A DNA stretch of 50,596 bases from an uncultured Ignavibacteria bacterium (GCA_937924675.1 CALEVL010000349.1:1-50596); one strand, 5' to 3'; shown: positions 24,457-33,940, numbered from the stretch's first letter. Notes: generated from the sequence alone by a model not told the origin. Program-made: numbers and translations.

Positions 24457-26290
24457 GAAAAGGCTGAGCAGAGTTCTAATGATTGGGCTTGGACCGGTAG
24501 GAGCGATTCTTTCTTCACACTTGCAAAAAGCAGGAATGGAAGTCGGAATATGTGACAGGGATAAGATCAGAATGAATCTTGTTAAAACTGAGGGCTTGGT
24601 GATTGAAGGTGTGATGAACAAGAAAAATTATTTCAGGGACATATATACTTCGATTGGAGAAAGTGTGTCGTTCAAACCTGATATCATATTTGTCTGTATC
24701 AAGACTACCCAGCTTCCTGAGCTGATTAAAGATATACACAGCCTCTTTGCCGATCATATTCCCGTAGTTTGTGCAATGAACGGAATTGATGTTGAAAAAA
24801 TGGTATCCGCGGAAATCGGAGATCATCGAACATTACGAATGGTCATAAATTTTGCCGGCAATCTGAATGCTCCAAATATTACAAAGGCAACATTTTTTAA
24901 TCCTCCGAATTATATAGCATCGGTTGATGATTCGCTTACTCATGAAGCGAATGAACTTGCGGAAATACTTAACTCAGTATTGCTTGAAACCAAAGTTGTA
25001 GATTCATTCGGCATGTTAAGATGTATATGGGAAAAGACAATCCTCAATGCATCACTCAGTGCACTTTGTGCTGTGGGCAGAATGACAATCAAAGAAGCAA
25101 TGAGCAATCCTGATACTATAGAGCTGGTAGAGCAAATAATAATGGAGGCCGTTGAAGTTGCAGCGCTGGAAAAAATTAAATTCGATGATGATTTCATACG
25201 GAAATGCCTGAGATATTTGAACAAAGCAGGCAATCACTTTCCGTCACTTGCTGTTGACCTGCTTAATAACAGGCCAACAGAAATTGACTATATGAACGGA
25301 AAGATAGTTGAGTACGGTAGAAAGCATTACATCCGTACATCGCTCAATCTTACATTTGCAAATATGGTAAAGGCGATGACAGAAAAGAGCAACAGACAAA
25401 CGGTTCAGAGTACCAAGACGGCAGTATCTCAGAGCAATATGGCAAAAGAGTTTATCGCCAATACAGGCGTTCACAATTCCAGATACTATTTTCTTGGCAT
25501 TGACCTCGGCTCAGCTTTCACAAAGTTTTCAGTAATTGATGAGAACGAAAATATCCTGTTTCAAACAGCGCTTAAGACACTTAACAGAGACAGGGTCTCT
25601 GTGAGACATGTAGTTGAGGCTCTCAAGAGCGAATACAATTTCAGCAATATTTGCGCGACAGGTTACGGAAGGAAGCATCTTGCCGATGCGGATATAGTTA
25701 AGACAGAATTGAATTGTTCTGCAATGGCTGTATCAAGAGCATTTCCGGGTGAGAAGAATATCATTGATATCGGCGGAGAAGATATCAAAGTGATCAAATG
25801 CAACAGCGAGAACAAGATAGAGAGCTTTTACATGAACGACAAATGCGCGGCAGGTACGGGTTCCTTTATCACTGAGATTGCGGAGAGGGCAGATATTAAG
25901 ATCAACGAAATGAGTGAGCTTGCATCCAAATCATCTTACACAAAAGAGTTAAACAGTTTCTGCACTGTATTTGCAAAGACGGAGATAATGAACTGGCTTT
26001 TCGAAGGTCTTCCCATAGAAGACATAACCAAGGGAATTTACATTTCAATAATGAACCGCATCCTGAAATTGAGGATAGATCCTTTGTCACCAATTTACAT
26101 TATCGGGGGTGTGATAGCTTATCATCCCTATTTGTGTACCCTTCTTCAGGAACGATTCGAAAAAGAAGTTCTTGTGTTGAACAATCCGCAGTTTACAGTA
26201 TCATTCGGCTCTGCCTTATACGCAAAGGAATCATTTTCTAAAAAGGATATCTTACAAAATGAAAAAAGCAAACAGGAGTCTGAGGCATAA
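24449..26290 (+). CDS. Fusion of ketopantoate-reductase-like domain and BcrA/D-HgdC activase domain
   Basis: Residues 1-310 are a complete ketopantoate reductase (PanE/ApbA) fold: the NAD(P) motif GLGPVG (13-18), catalytic Lys196 and Asn200 in WEKTILN, and Glu278 in RPTEIDYMNG are present. After a linker (about 311-345) residues 346-600 are an ASKHA activase: GIDLGSAFTKF, ATGYGRKHL, IIDIGGEDIKVI, cluster ligands Cys466 (NDKCAAGTGSF) and Cys505 (NSFCTVFAKTE), and IIGGVIAYHP. The cysteine spacing of 39 equals that of HgdC, the activator of 2-hydroxyglutaryl-CoA dehydratase. I know of no standard enzyme with this order. It could reduce a 2-oxo or cyclic keto intermediate and energise a dehydratase-type partner such as the preceding protein. 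The function is inferred from domains only. The sequence runs through both domains without a break in frame. Confidence 0.8.
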   Translation: MSEKRLSRVLMIGLGPVGAILSSHLQKAGMEVGICDRDKIRMNLVKTEGLVIEGVMNKKNYFRDIYTSIGESVSFKPDIIFVCIKTTQLPELIKDIHSLFADHIPVVCAMNGIDVEKMVSAEIGDHRTLRMVINFAGNLNAPNITKATFFNPPNYIASVDDSLTHEANELAEILNSVLLETKVVDSFGMLRCIWEKTILNASLSALCAVGRMTIKEAMSNPDTIELVEQIIMEAVEVAALEKIKFDDDFIRKCLRYLNKAGNHFPSLAVDLLNNRPTEIDYMNGKIVEYGRKHYIRTSLNLTFANMVKAMTEKSNRQTVQSTKTAVSQSNMAKEFIANTGVHNSRYYFLGIDLGSAFTKFSVIDENENILFQTALKTLNRDRVSVRHVVEALKSEYNFSNICATGYGRKHLADADIVKTELNCSAMAVSRAFPGEKNIIDIGGEDIKVIKCNSENKIESFYMNDKCAAGTGSFITEIAERADIKINEMSELASKSSYTKELNSFCTVFAKTEIMNWLFEGLPIEDITKGIYISIMNRILKLRIDPLSPIYIIGGVIAYHPYLCTLLQERFEKEVLVLNNPQFTVSFGSALYAKESFSKKDILQNEKSKQESEA

Positions 26291-27553
26291 ATGAAGGGAT
26301 TTCATAACAGCAAGAAAGGTATCGGAATAATATTTGACGACATTTACATAATTAACGGTGCAAGAACTGCATTCGGAAAGTACTGCGGTTCTATTGCCAG
26401 GGTATCGCCTACTGATCTTGGAATTATTGCATCGCGAGGTGCAATTGAAAAGTGCGGCGTGGATCCAAAAGACATTGATCAAATGATTGCGGCAAATATC
26501 GGACAAAGCTCGTGTGATGCTTACTTTGTACCAAGGCATATCGGTCTTTATTCGGGTCTTATGGCTGAGGTTCCAAACCTTATGGTGCAAAGAATTTGTG
26601 CTTCCGGCTTTGAGACAATGATCACCGGCGCAGAGCAGATAACTTTGGGAAAAGCAGACTGTGTCATTTGCACGGGCACAGAAAATATGTCACTTGCGCC
26701 GACTGTAAGTTTTGGAAACAGAATGGGTTACATACTTGGACAGCCGGTATTCAAAGATATGCTGTGGGAGGCTCTTGATGATACTGCAGCCGGATATCCG
26801 ATGGGTATGACAGCGGAAAATGTTGCAGTCAAGCATAACATCTCAAGAAAGGATGCAGATGAATTTGCAATGCTTTCATTTAACAGAGCTCTTAAAGCGA
26901 AAGAAAGAGAATTTTTTACGGACGAGATAACGCCGGCATGTCCACAGATTTATGAAGCAGAAGGATTGAAACCAAGGAAAGTAAGTCTCCCGAGAGGTTT
27001 AAAGGAATTTAAAGATGATGAACATTTGAGAGCAACAGATATGGATGCGCTCTCAAAACTTCCTACAGTATTCAGCAAAAACGGAGTATTGACCGCAGGC
27101 AATTGCAGCGGAATAGTGGACGGGGCAGCATCTCTGCTGGTTGCGGGAAAAAACTTTGCCCACAGGAATAAAACTAAGCCGATAGCAAAGATATTGGCTG
27201 CAGCAAGTTGCGGTGTTGATCCGAAACTCATGGGGCTGGGCCCGGTGCCTGCAATCAAATATTTGTTTGAGATGACAGGACTTTCTCTTGACGATATAGG
27301 GCTTATAGAAATAAACGAGGCATTCTCTGCGCAGGTGATTGGTTGCGAGATTGAGCTTGGACTTGACAGGGAAAAACTTAATGTAAACGGCGGAGCAATA
27401 GCGCTTGGGCACCCTTTGGCAGCATCCGGAATAAGAATATCACTTTCCTTGTCAAGAGAGATGATTGACAGAAAAGTCAGATACGGAATTGCATCTGCCT
27501 GTATTGGAGGGGGACAAGGTACGGCAGTCTTATTAGAAAACACACAAATTTAA
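26291..27553 (+). CDS. Thiolase (acetyl-CoA acyltransferase)
   Basis: The nucleophilic Cys103 lies in RICASGFETM. The catalytic His is in NGGAIALGHPLAASGIR and the second Cys in ASACIGGGQGTAVLLE, so all three catalytic elements are present in 420 residues. The protein has about 15 extra residues before the usual start IYIINGARTAFGKYCG. In the benzoyl-CoA pathway a thiolase splits 3-oxopimelyl-CoA into glutaryl-CoA and acetyl-CoA, which fits this gene cluster; acetoacetyl-CoA is also possible. The start codon directly follows the stop of the fusion gene. Confidence 0.9.
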   Translation: MKGFHNSKKGIGIIFDDIYIINGARTAFGKYCGSIARVSPTDLGIIASRGAIEKCGVDPKDIDQMIAANIGQSSCDAYFVPRHIGLYSGLMAEVPNLMVQRICASGFETMITGAEQITLGKADCVICTGTENMSLAPTVSFGNRMGYILGQPVFKDMLWEALDDTAAGYPMGMTAENVAVKHNISRKDADEFAMLSFNRALKAKEREFFTDEITPACPQIYEAEGLKPRKVSLPRGLKEFKDDEHLRATDMDALSKLPTVFSKNGVLTAGNCSGIVDGAASLLVAGKNFAHRNKTKPIAKILAAASCGVDPKLMGLGPVPAIKYLFEMTGLSLDDIGLIEINEAFSAQVIGCEIELGLDREKLNVNGGAIALGHPLAASGIRISLSLSREMIDRKVRYGIASACIGGGQGTAVLLENTQI

Positions 27554-28618
27554 ATGACTGAAAAAAATATGTATCAATGGCAGATGACAGAGCCATCGAA
27601 GGAATTTACACTCGTTGAAAAAGAAATTCCGCAAACGAGTGAAGGTATGGTGATTGTAAAGATTGCAGGTTGCGGTGTTTGCCATACAGATCTTAGTTTC
27701 TGGAAGTTCGGAGTAAAGACAAGGCATTCGCTTCCGCTTACATTGGGACACGAGATAAGCGGTACAGTTATTTCTGGAGAGGGCGGACTTATAGGTCAGA
27801 ATGTAATAGTACCGGCAGTTATTCCATGCGGTGAATGTGATCTCTGCAAATCAGGAAGAAGCAACATTTGCAGAAATCAGCTTATGCCCGGCAATGACTT
27901 TGACGGAGGATTCGCTTCCCATATTGAGGTGCCTTCAAGATATTTGTGTCACGTTCCGGATTCAGTGCTGACAAAGTATCCGCTTGAGAAGCTGTCAGTA
28001 ATTGCTGATGCAGTCTCTACGCCTTATCAGGTAATGAAAAAATCAGAGATTGAGAACGGTGACCTTGCAATAGTAATTGGCGTAGGAGGTGTGGGAATCT
28101 ACGGTGCACTGATAGCAAAGATCATGGGTGCAAGAGTAGTTGCGTTGGATATAAGCGATGAGAAACTGAAGCTTGCTGAAAAGAACGGAGTTGACGCTGT
28201 TATCAACATAAAAGGATTGGATCAGAAGTCTGTCAGGGAAAGAGTTAAAGAAGTTGCCGCGAAGCTGAACGTACCTGGAACGGGATGGAAAATCTTTGAG
28301 ATATCGGGCACAAAAGCAGGTCAGGAGCTTGCATTCAGTTTGCTGACCTACGCATCAACATTGTCAGTTGTAGGATTTACCATGGAGAAGCTGGAGTTGA
28401 GACTGAGCAACCTGATGGCATACGACGCGAAACTTATTGGAACATGGGGCTGCAGAGCTGAACTTTATCCTGAAGTTCTTGCCCTTGTCGATTCAGGTGC
28501 ACTTGACATATCAGACTTTGTCGATTGCTTTCCTCTCTCAATGATAAATGAAGTATTCAATAAAACACTTGAGCACAAATACACGAAACGTTCTGTACTT
28601 GTGCCTGAACATAATTAA
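27554..28618 (+). CDS. had: 6-hydroxycyclohex-1-ene-1-carbonyl-CoA dehydrogenase
   Basis: A zinc-dependent medium-chain alcohol dehydrogenase of 354 residues. It has the catalytic zinc site GCGVCHTDL and GHEISG, the structural zinc lobe CGECDLCKSGRSNIC, and the nucleotide motif GVGGVGIYG. The N-terminal MYQWQMTEPSKEFTLVEKEIP is typical of Had proteins. The enzyme oxidises 6-hydroxycyclohex-1-ene-1-carbonyl-CoA to the 6-oxo compound with NAD. It is followed by oah and dch, the same three-enzyme set as in Thauera, which makes the assignment firm. It starts directly at the thiolase stop. Confidence 0.9.
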   Translation: MTEKNMYQWQMTEPSKEFTLVEKEIPQTSEGMVIVKIAGCGVCHTDLSFWKFGVKTRHSLPLTLGHEISGTVISGEGGLIGQNVIVPAVIPCGECDLCKSGRSNICRNQLMPGNDFDGGFASHIEVPSRYLCHVPDSVLTKYPLEKLSVIADAVSTPYQVMKKSEIENGDLAIVIGVGGVGIYGALIAKIMGARVVALDISDEKLKLAEKNGVDAVINIKGLDQKSVRERVKEVAAKLNVPGTGWKIFEISGTKAGQELAFSLLTYASTLSVVGFTMEKLELRLSNLMAYDAKLIGTWGCRAELYPEVLALVDSGALDISDFVDCFPLSMINEVFNKTLEHKYTKRSVLVPEHN

Positions 28619-28633
28619 AACTACTTAAGACAA

Positions 28634-29719
28634 ATGAAAAACCACAATCTCGTTGACATAGATTATAATGAGATAATATTTGAAAAACGACCATGCCTGG
28701 ATAATCAGGGAGTACCGGTGGAGAATCTCTATTCGGCTTGGATAATCATTAATAATCCAAAACAGTATAACTCATACACTACTGAAGCAATCAAAGAAAT
28801 GATAATAGCATTCGGCAATGCTTCAAATGACAGGAGTGTTGTTGCTGTAGTCTTTACTGCAGTTGGTGATAAGGCATTCTGTACCGGCGGAAATACAAAG
28901 GAATATGCTGAGTATTATTCCGGAAACCCGCAGGAATACAATCAGTACATGCGACTTTTCAATGACATGGTAAGCGCAATTCTTAAGTGTGATAAACCGG
29001 TAATCTGCAGAGCAAACGGAATGAGAATTGGCGGAGGTCAGGAAATTGGCATGGCATGCGATTTTACGATTGCATCGGACCTTGCAAGGTTCGGTCAGGC
29101 CGGTCCCAAGCATGGAAGCGCAGCAATTGGAGGATCAACTGATTTTCTGCATCTATATGTTGGCATTGAAAGAGCAATGCAGTCACTAACTCTTTGTGAA
29201 CCTTGGACTGCACATCAGGCTGTTAATATTGGTCTTATCGCTGAAGCAGTTCCCGCTCTCAAAGTGGACGGTAAGTTTGTTCCAAATCCTCTGACAATTA
29301 CCGACAGGTATATTGATGATAGCGGAAGAATTGTCTATGGTCAGATGAAAGCGGGTGATGAGCTAAAGGCAGGTAAAGAAGTTTTATTAAGTGGAGAAGT
29401 TGATCTTTCAAGACTTGATGATTCTGTTAACAGGCTTGTGACAAAGCTCTTGTACACATTCCCAAACTGCATTCAAAAAACTCTGACAGAAATCAGAAAG
29501 AAAAAACTTGAACACTGGGAGAAGAATAAGGAGGGCAACAGGGAATGGCTGGCATTGAATATGATGACAGAAGCAAAGGCAGGATTCAGGGCATTTAACG
29601 ATGGACCTAAAGACAACAGGGAGATTGATTTCATAAAATTGCGGAAGCTGCTTGCAGAGGGACATGAATGGAATGATGAACTTCATGTTGCAATTTCACC
29701 GCAATTTGAAAAAAACTAA
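28634..29719 (+). CDS. oah: 6-oxocyclohex-1-ene-1-carbonyl-CoA hydrolase
   Basis: A crotonase-fold protein of 361 residues with the signature used to detect anaerobic aromatic degradation (also called BamA). It shows NNPKQYNSYTTEAIKEMI, FTAVGDKAFCTGGNTKEYAEYY, GMRIGGGQEIGMACDFTIA, and GQAGPKHGSAAIGGSTDFL. It opens the ring of 6-oxocyclohex-1-ene-1-carbonyl-CoA by adding two waters, giving 3-hydroxypimelyl-CoA. Both benzoyl-CoA reductase classes feed this step. It is flanked by had and dch. Confidence 0.94.
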   Translation: MKNHNLVDIDYNEIIFEKRPCLDNQGVPVENLYSAWIIINNPKQYNSYTTEAIKEMIIAFGNASNDRSVVAVVFTAVGDKAFCTGGNTKEYAEYYSGNPQEYNQYMRLFNDMVSAILKCDKPVICRANGMRIGGGQEIGMACDFTIASDLARFGQAGPKHGSAAIGGSTDFLHLYVGIERAMQSLTLCEPWTAHQAVNIGLIAEAVPALKVDGKFVPNPLTITDRYIDDSGRIVYGQMKAGDELKAGKEVLLSGEVDLSRLDDSVNRLVTKLLYTFPNCIQKTLTEIRKKKLEHWEKNKEGNREWLALNMMTEAKAGFRAFNDGPKDNREIDFIKLRKLLAEGHEWNDELHVAISPQFEKN

Positions 29720-29727
29720 CAGGAATA

Positions 29728-30501
29728 ATGGAGAAGATAAAATTTGAGCTGATATGTGACGGAAGTGTTGCAAGAATAATTCTTGATGACGGAAAAGGTA
29801 ATGTGCTTGATTCGATAATGATGGATGAGCTAAGCTCGCTGCTTAAATCATTCTTTAAGATGAAGGATATTAAGGCTCTGGTATTTGTGGGTGCGGGAAA
29901 ACATTTTTCCTTCGGAGCAAGCGTGGAAGAGCATAGAGCGGAATCTGCCGATCAAATGCTCTCATCATTCCATAATCTGTTCTACCTTCTGTCCGATCTT
30001 GCAATACCTTCAATTGCAATGATAAGTGGTCAATGCCTTGGCGGTGGACTTGAACTTGCAATGATGTGTAACCTGATGTTTGCGGATAAGAGTGCTAAAC
30101 TGGGACAGCCGGAAATTCAGCTCGGAGTGTTTGCTCCGCCGGCTTCTGTAATACTGAAAGAAAAGGTTGGAATGTCAAGGGCTGAAGAGATTCTGATATC
30201 CGGAAGGAGCATTTCTGCAGATGAAGCATTTTCAATCGGCTTGTTGAACGGAGTCTTTGACGACAGACATCAACTTGAATCCGAAGTTATGAATTGGATT
30301 GATAAGCATATACTTCCGAAGAGCGCTTCATCACTGCGCTTTGCAGTAAGAGCTGCAAGGGCAGGATTCAATAAACATCTGAAATCAACATTGTCTGAAC
30401 TTCAAAAAATATATGTTGATGAGCTGATGAAAACAAACGATGCAAACGAAGGGATTGCATCATTTTTGGAAAAAAGAGAGCCGGTCTGGAAAAATCTATA
30501 A
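29728..30501 (+). CDS. dch: Cyclohexa-1,5-diene-1-carbonyl-CoA hydratase
   Basis: A 257-residue crotonase-fold protein. The oxyanion-hole segment HFSFGASVEEH, the glycine-rich GQCLGGGLELAMMCN and the GQPEIQLGVFAPPAS segment are those of Dch rather than ordinary enoyl-CoA hydratases. It adds water to the dienoyl-CoA product of class I benzoyl-CoA reductase, forming 6-hydroxycyclohex-1-ene-1-carbonyl-CoA for Had. The gene starts nine bases after oah, and the next gene starts immediately after its stop. Confidence 0.88.
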   Translation: MEKIKFELICDGSVARIILDDGKGNVLDSIMMDELSSLLKSFFKMKDIKALVFVGAGKHFSFGASVEEHRAESADQMLSSFHNLFYLLSDLAIPSIAMISGQCLGGGLELAMMCNLMFADKSAKLGQPEIQLGVFAPPASVILKEKVGMSRAEEILISGRSISADEAFSIGLLNGVFDDRHQLESEVMNWIDKHILPKSASSLRFAVRAARAGFNKHLKSTLSELQKIYVDELMKTNDANEGIASFLEKREPVWKNL

Positions 30502-32484
30502 ATGAAAATGAAGAAGATAAATGTTGTTGGAGTTGTAGGAGCAGGAACGATGGGTTCTGCGCTTGCTCAAAAATTTGCACAGGAAAATCTTAAAGTAATT
30601 ATTTGCGACAGGGAAGAACCCTTTGTTGCAAAAGGAATATCTTCAATTGAAAAGACGCTGAACGAAGGAGTAGAAAGAAGAATTTTCTCCGGTGAAGAGA
30701 TGAGGTCGATTTTGTCAAGAGTTAAAGGGACAACAAACCTCGGAGAACTGATAGAATGCGATCTGGTCATTGAAGCAATCTATGAAGACTTCCAGGCCAA
30801 GTCCGAACTTTTCAGGAACCTAAGTAATATCGTTAATGATGATTGCATTGTCGCAACAAACACCTCATCATTTTCAGTGACTGACTTGTCTGAGAGCATA
30901 ATTCATCCGGAAAGATTCATAGGTCTGCATTTCTTCTATCATGCAGCGAAGAACCGACTTGTAGAAATCATTCCCGGAATGAACACTTCTAATGCTACAA
31001 TCGCTGCATCAGAATTGTTCTGCCAAAGAGCAGGCAAAGATGCGATTTTCAGCAAAGATGTTTTTGGCTTTGCAGTAAACAGGTATTTTGTACCGTGGCT
31101 GAATGAAGCAGCAAGATTGTTTGAAGAAGGCATTGCATCAATGAACGAGATTGAATCAGAGTGTATGCGGCTCTTCGGTATAGGCATGGGACCGTTTGCT
31201 TTAATGAATGCAACAGGTATAACAGTTGCTTACCATGCAGAAAAGACATTGGAACAATTCGGCGGATTTTATAAGGTCACCAATGCGCTGAAAAAGCAGG
31301 CAGAGTCCGGAGAGCTATGGATTCTTGACTCAGAACAAAGTGCTTCTCAAAATTCCGGCATGATAAGAGAGAGAATGCTTGGATTAGTATTTTGTGTATG
31401 TGCTCAGATGCTTGAAGACAATATTTGTTCTGCGAAGCATCTCGACAGGGGCGCAAAAGTTGGATTGAGGTGGAGGAAAGGACCGGTTGAACTAATGCAA
31501 TCTGCAGGTAAAGATGAAACAACGAAGCTTATTAGAAATATCTGTGAAAGATATTCGATGAAAATGCCTCTGATCCCGGAAGATAATACAATGAGCTCAG
31601 AGTCTGTTTGTCTTGAAGTGGTGAATGAATCTGCTGTGATTACTTTTGACAGTCCCGAGACCATGAATGCACTCAGTGAATTGACAATGAGAGAGCTCTC
31701 AGAGAAATTTGATAAAGCCGAGGCTGATACTTCTGTCAAGAGGATTTTTATAACAGGAAGCGGTAAAGCATTTGTTGCAGGTGCAGACATAAAATTCTTT
31801 GTGAAAAATATTAAGTCAGACAACATCGCAAAGATTGTCTCCTTTACTGAGTTTGGACAGAAGCTGTTTGCAAGAATTGAAAATTCTTCCAAACAAGTGA
31901 TAGCAGTTGTAAACGGCCTGACACTTGGTGGCGGTCTGGAACTAGCTCTTTGCGCAGACTTGATACTGACTTACCCGAAGTCCCAATTTGCATTTCCTGA
32001 GACAGGAATAGGAATTTACCCCGGTCTCGGAGGAACTCAAAGGACTTCAGCAAGAACCGGCAAAGGCATAGCAAAGTACCTGATACTTACAGGTGCTATG
32101 ATTTCTGCAACAGAAGCTGTAGAGACAGGGCTTGCAGATAAATTAATTGAGCCGGATGATTTGGAAGGATACTTGTCAGGTGATTTAGAACTACCTGACA
32201 GGCAGAAGAAGGCTGTTAATGAAAAGTGGAACAAGTTGGGAGAGTTATTTGAAAATCATTCACTTGATGAATTATTGGCTATAGCATCTGATCCGGATGC
32301 AAAGAAGATTGTAAATAAAATTTCAGCCAAGGCACCGGTTGCTGTTAGGTTGGCAGATAAGCTTATAGAAGCAGGCGCAGGATATGAATCGGAACTTCTG
32401 CATCTTGAAGAAATATTTTCCACGCAGGATGCACTTCTGGGGCTCACGTCAATTGGCAAGAAAGTTGAATATACTGGAAAATGA
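30502..32484 (+). CDS. 3-hydroxyacyl-CoA dehydrogenase / enoyl-CoA hydratase fusion
   Basis: The 660-residue protein begins with a 3-hydroxyacyl-CoA dehydrogenase: NAD motif GAGTMG (13-18), catalytic His143 in GLHFFYHAAKN and GFAVNRYFV. A second dehydrogenase C-domain runs to about 365. An enoyl-CoA hydratase domain follows (about 370-655) with FVAGADI, NGLTLGGGLELALC and PETGIGIYPGLGGTQR, so both catalytic glutamates are kept. The domain order is the reverse of FadB. It should oxidise 3-hydroxypimelyl-CoA to the 3-oxo form and could handle crotonyl-CoA to acetoacetyl-CoA downstream. It overlaps the next gene by four bases. Confidence 0.88.
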   Translation: MKMKKINVVGVVGAGTMGSALAQKFAQENLKVIICDREEPFVAKGISSIEKTLNEGVERRIFSGEEMRSILSRVKGTTNLGELIECDLVIEAIYEDFQAKSELFRNLSNIVNDDCIVATNTSSFSVTDLSESIIHPERFIGLHFFYHAAKNRLVEIIPGMNTSNATIAASELFCQRAGKDAIFSKDVFGFAVNRYFVPWLNEAARLFEEGIASMNEIESECMRLFGIGMGPFALMNATGITVAYHAEKTLEQFGGFYKVTNALKKQAESGELWILDSEQSASQNSGMIRERMLGLVFCVCAQMLEDNICSAKHLDRGAKVGLRWRKGPVELMQSAGKDETTKLIRNICERYSMKMPLIPEDNTMSSESVCLEVVNESAVITFDSPETMNALSELTMRELSEKFDKAEADTSVKRIFITGSGKAFVAGADIKFFVKNIKSDNIAKIVSFTEFGQKLFARIENSSKQVIAVVNGLTLGGGLELALCADLILTYPKSQFAFPETGIGIYPGLGGTQRTSARTGKGIAKYLILTGAMISATEAVETGLADKLIEPDDLEGYLSGDLELPDRQKKAVNEKWNKLGELFENHSLDELLAIASDPDAKKIVNKISAKAPVAVRLADKLIEAGAGYESELLHLEEIFSTQDALLGLTSIGKKVEYTGK

Positions 32485-33119
32485 ATCCGGCTGAGAATGT
32501 AGAGGCTGTTATATTATCAGGAGGCTATTCAACAAGGATGTCTTCTCACAAGGCATTCCTGCCTGTCATAAATGGAATGAGTGCTATCGAATATCTGGTG
32601 CATACATATTTAGATGCGAAAGTGTCAAGTGTGGTTGTAGTTGTAAACTCAGATATTAAGCTAGAGTCGGAAAAAGTTTTGGAAAGAATTCAGGACAGGG
32701 GAAAAGTGTCAATACATGTAAATCCGCATTCTGAACTTGGGAGATTCAGTTCAATACGTTTTGGACTTGCGACCACTTCATCCGGAAAGTGTTTTCTTCA
32801 AAATATAGATAATCTCTTTATATCAACAAGATTGTTGGATGCATTGAAGCAAGCAATTAGTAATGGAGATTATTCAGTGCCTGTATTCAAGGGAAGACAC
32901 GGTCATCCGATTCTTTTAAGCAGAACTGTAGTTGATCATCTGCTCACAATAGATGCCGCTTCAGGAAATCTGAGGGATGAACTGAGGCAATTTGAAGAAA
33001 GGTGCATTGAATGGAATGAGCCGGGAATACTTGCCAACATAAACTCTGATGAAGACTACAAACAATTTAGCAAAGAATTGCTTTCAGATGATATTTCCGA
33101 AGTTGAGGCAGCCGGATAA
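32481..33119 (+). CDS. MocA-like molybdenum cofactor nucleotidyltransferase
   Basis: The N-terminal AVILSGGYSTRMSSHKAFLPV is the NTP-binding signature of MobA/MocA enzymes. The later segment GHPILLSRTVVDHLL is also typical of MocA. Such enzymes attach CMP to molybdopterin, giving the cytosine dinucleotide cofactor that 4-hydroxybenzoyl-CoA reductase uses. The next gene is an XdhC-type chaperone and a molybdenum hydroxylase follows, so the context is consistent. Which nucleotide it uses cannot be seen directly. ATGA overlaps the preceding stop. Confidence 0.78.
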   Translation: MNPAENVEAVILSGGYSTRMSSHKAFLPVINGMSAIEYLVHTYLDAKVSSVVVVVNSDIKLESEKVLERIQDRGKVSIHVNPHSELGRFSSIRFGLATTSSGKCFLQNIDNLFISTRLLDALKQAISNGDYSVPVFKGRHGHPILLSRTVVDHLLTIDAASGNLRDELRQFEERCIEWNEPGILANINSDEDYKQFSKELLSDDISEVEAAG

Positions 33120-33940
33120 TGAAAAGCATATTCAAAAGACTGTCCGAAGCAGAAGTCTGCGGAAAGTCTGCGGCAGTATGCATAGTAACGGAAACTCACG
33201 GATCAACTCCTGCCAAAGCAGGAGCAAAAATGATTGTCTATGAAGACGGAAGTTCTGAAGGTACAATTGGCGGAGGCAATCTCGAAAGCAGAGTCATTGA
33301 AGATGCAATCAATTCAATTGCTGAAGGCAAAGCAGGGAATTTTGTGCACAATCTTACGCGCGACCACAATATGTGCTGCGGCGGTAAGGTTTGCATTTAT
33401 ATTGAGCCTGTAAAGAAGATGAAAAAGCTTATTCTGTTTGGAGCCGGTCACATTGGAACACAAATGAGCAGATTTGCTGTGCAACTTGGATTTGAAGTAT
33501 ATCTGGTTGATGAGAGAGAGAATATCTTCAGAGATACGGATTCTGAGCAAATCAATATAGTTGCAGCAAGGCACAGAGATGCAATAGATACTTTAGAGTT
33601 TGATGATAACACGTATGTCTTCATTTGCACTCATCTTCATGAATACGACAGAGATATACTCGCAAACTGTATGAGACTTCCTCACAAATATATTGGTATG
33701 ATTGGAAGCAGGAGAAAAGTGGAAGTGACAAAAAAACTTTTTCTGCAGAATTCATTAGCGACAGAAGAACAACTTGAAGAGATAGATATGCCGGCCGGCA
33801 TTGACATTGGTGCTGTAACACCTGCAGAAATTGCATTGAGCATTTTAGCACGTATCATTGAAAAAGGAAGTGATGAGAAAACTCAAAATACAAGTAAGTA
33901 TTCCTTAATGCACTTTAGTGAATGTAAGGATCTCGCATGA
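33119..33940 (+). CDS. XdhC/CoxI-family molybdenum cofactor maturation protein
   Basis: Residues 1-95 are the XdhC/CoxI N-terminal domain (ETHGSTPAKAGAKMIVYEDG, GTIGGGNLESRVIEDA), and residues 100-250 are the Rossmann domain (LILFGAGHIGTQMSRFAVQLGFEVYLVDERE...IGMIGSRRKVE). Proteins of this family bind the molybdenum cofactor, promote its sulfuration and insert it into xanthine-dehydrogenase-type enzymes. Its likely client is the hydroxylase encoded downstream (34699-38455). The start overlaps the last base of the MocA-like gene. Confidence 0.88.
   Translation: MKSIFKRLSEAEVCGKSAAVCIVTETHGSTPAKAGAKMIVYEDGSSEGTIGGGNLESRVIEDAINSIAEGKAGNFVHNLTRDHNMCCGGKVCIYIEPVKKMKKLILFGAGHIGTQMSRFAVQLGFEVYLVDERENIFRDTDSEQINIVAARHRDAIDTLEFDDNTYVFICTHLHEYDRDILANCMRLPHKYIGMIGSRRKVEVTKKLFLQNSLATEEQLEEIDMPAGIDIGAVTPAEIALSILARIIEKGSDEKTQNTSKYSLMHFSECKDLA

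Noticed and set aside
26950..27543. Long minus-strand frame of 197 codons opposite the thiolase gene
   Set aside because: The plus strand encodes a thiolase with all catalytic residues; the antisense frame has no recognisable domain.
31404..31892. Minus-strand frame of 162 codons inside the dehydrogenase/hydratase gene
   Set aside because: Shadow of a well-supported gene.
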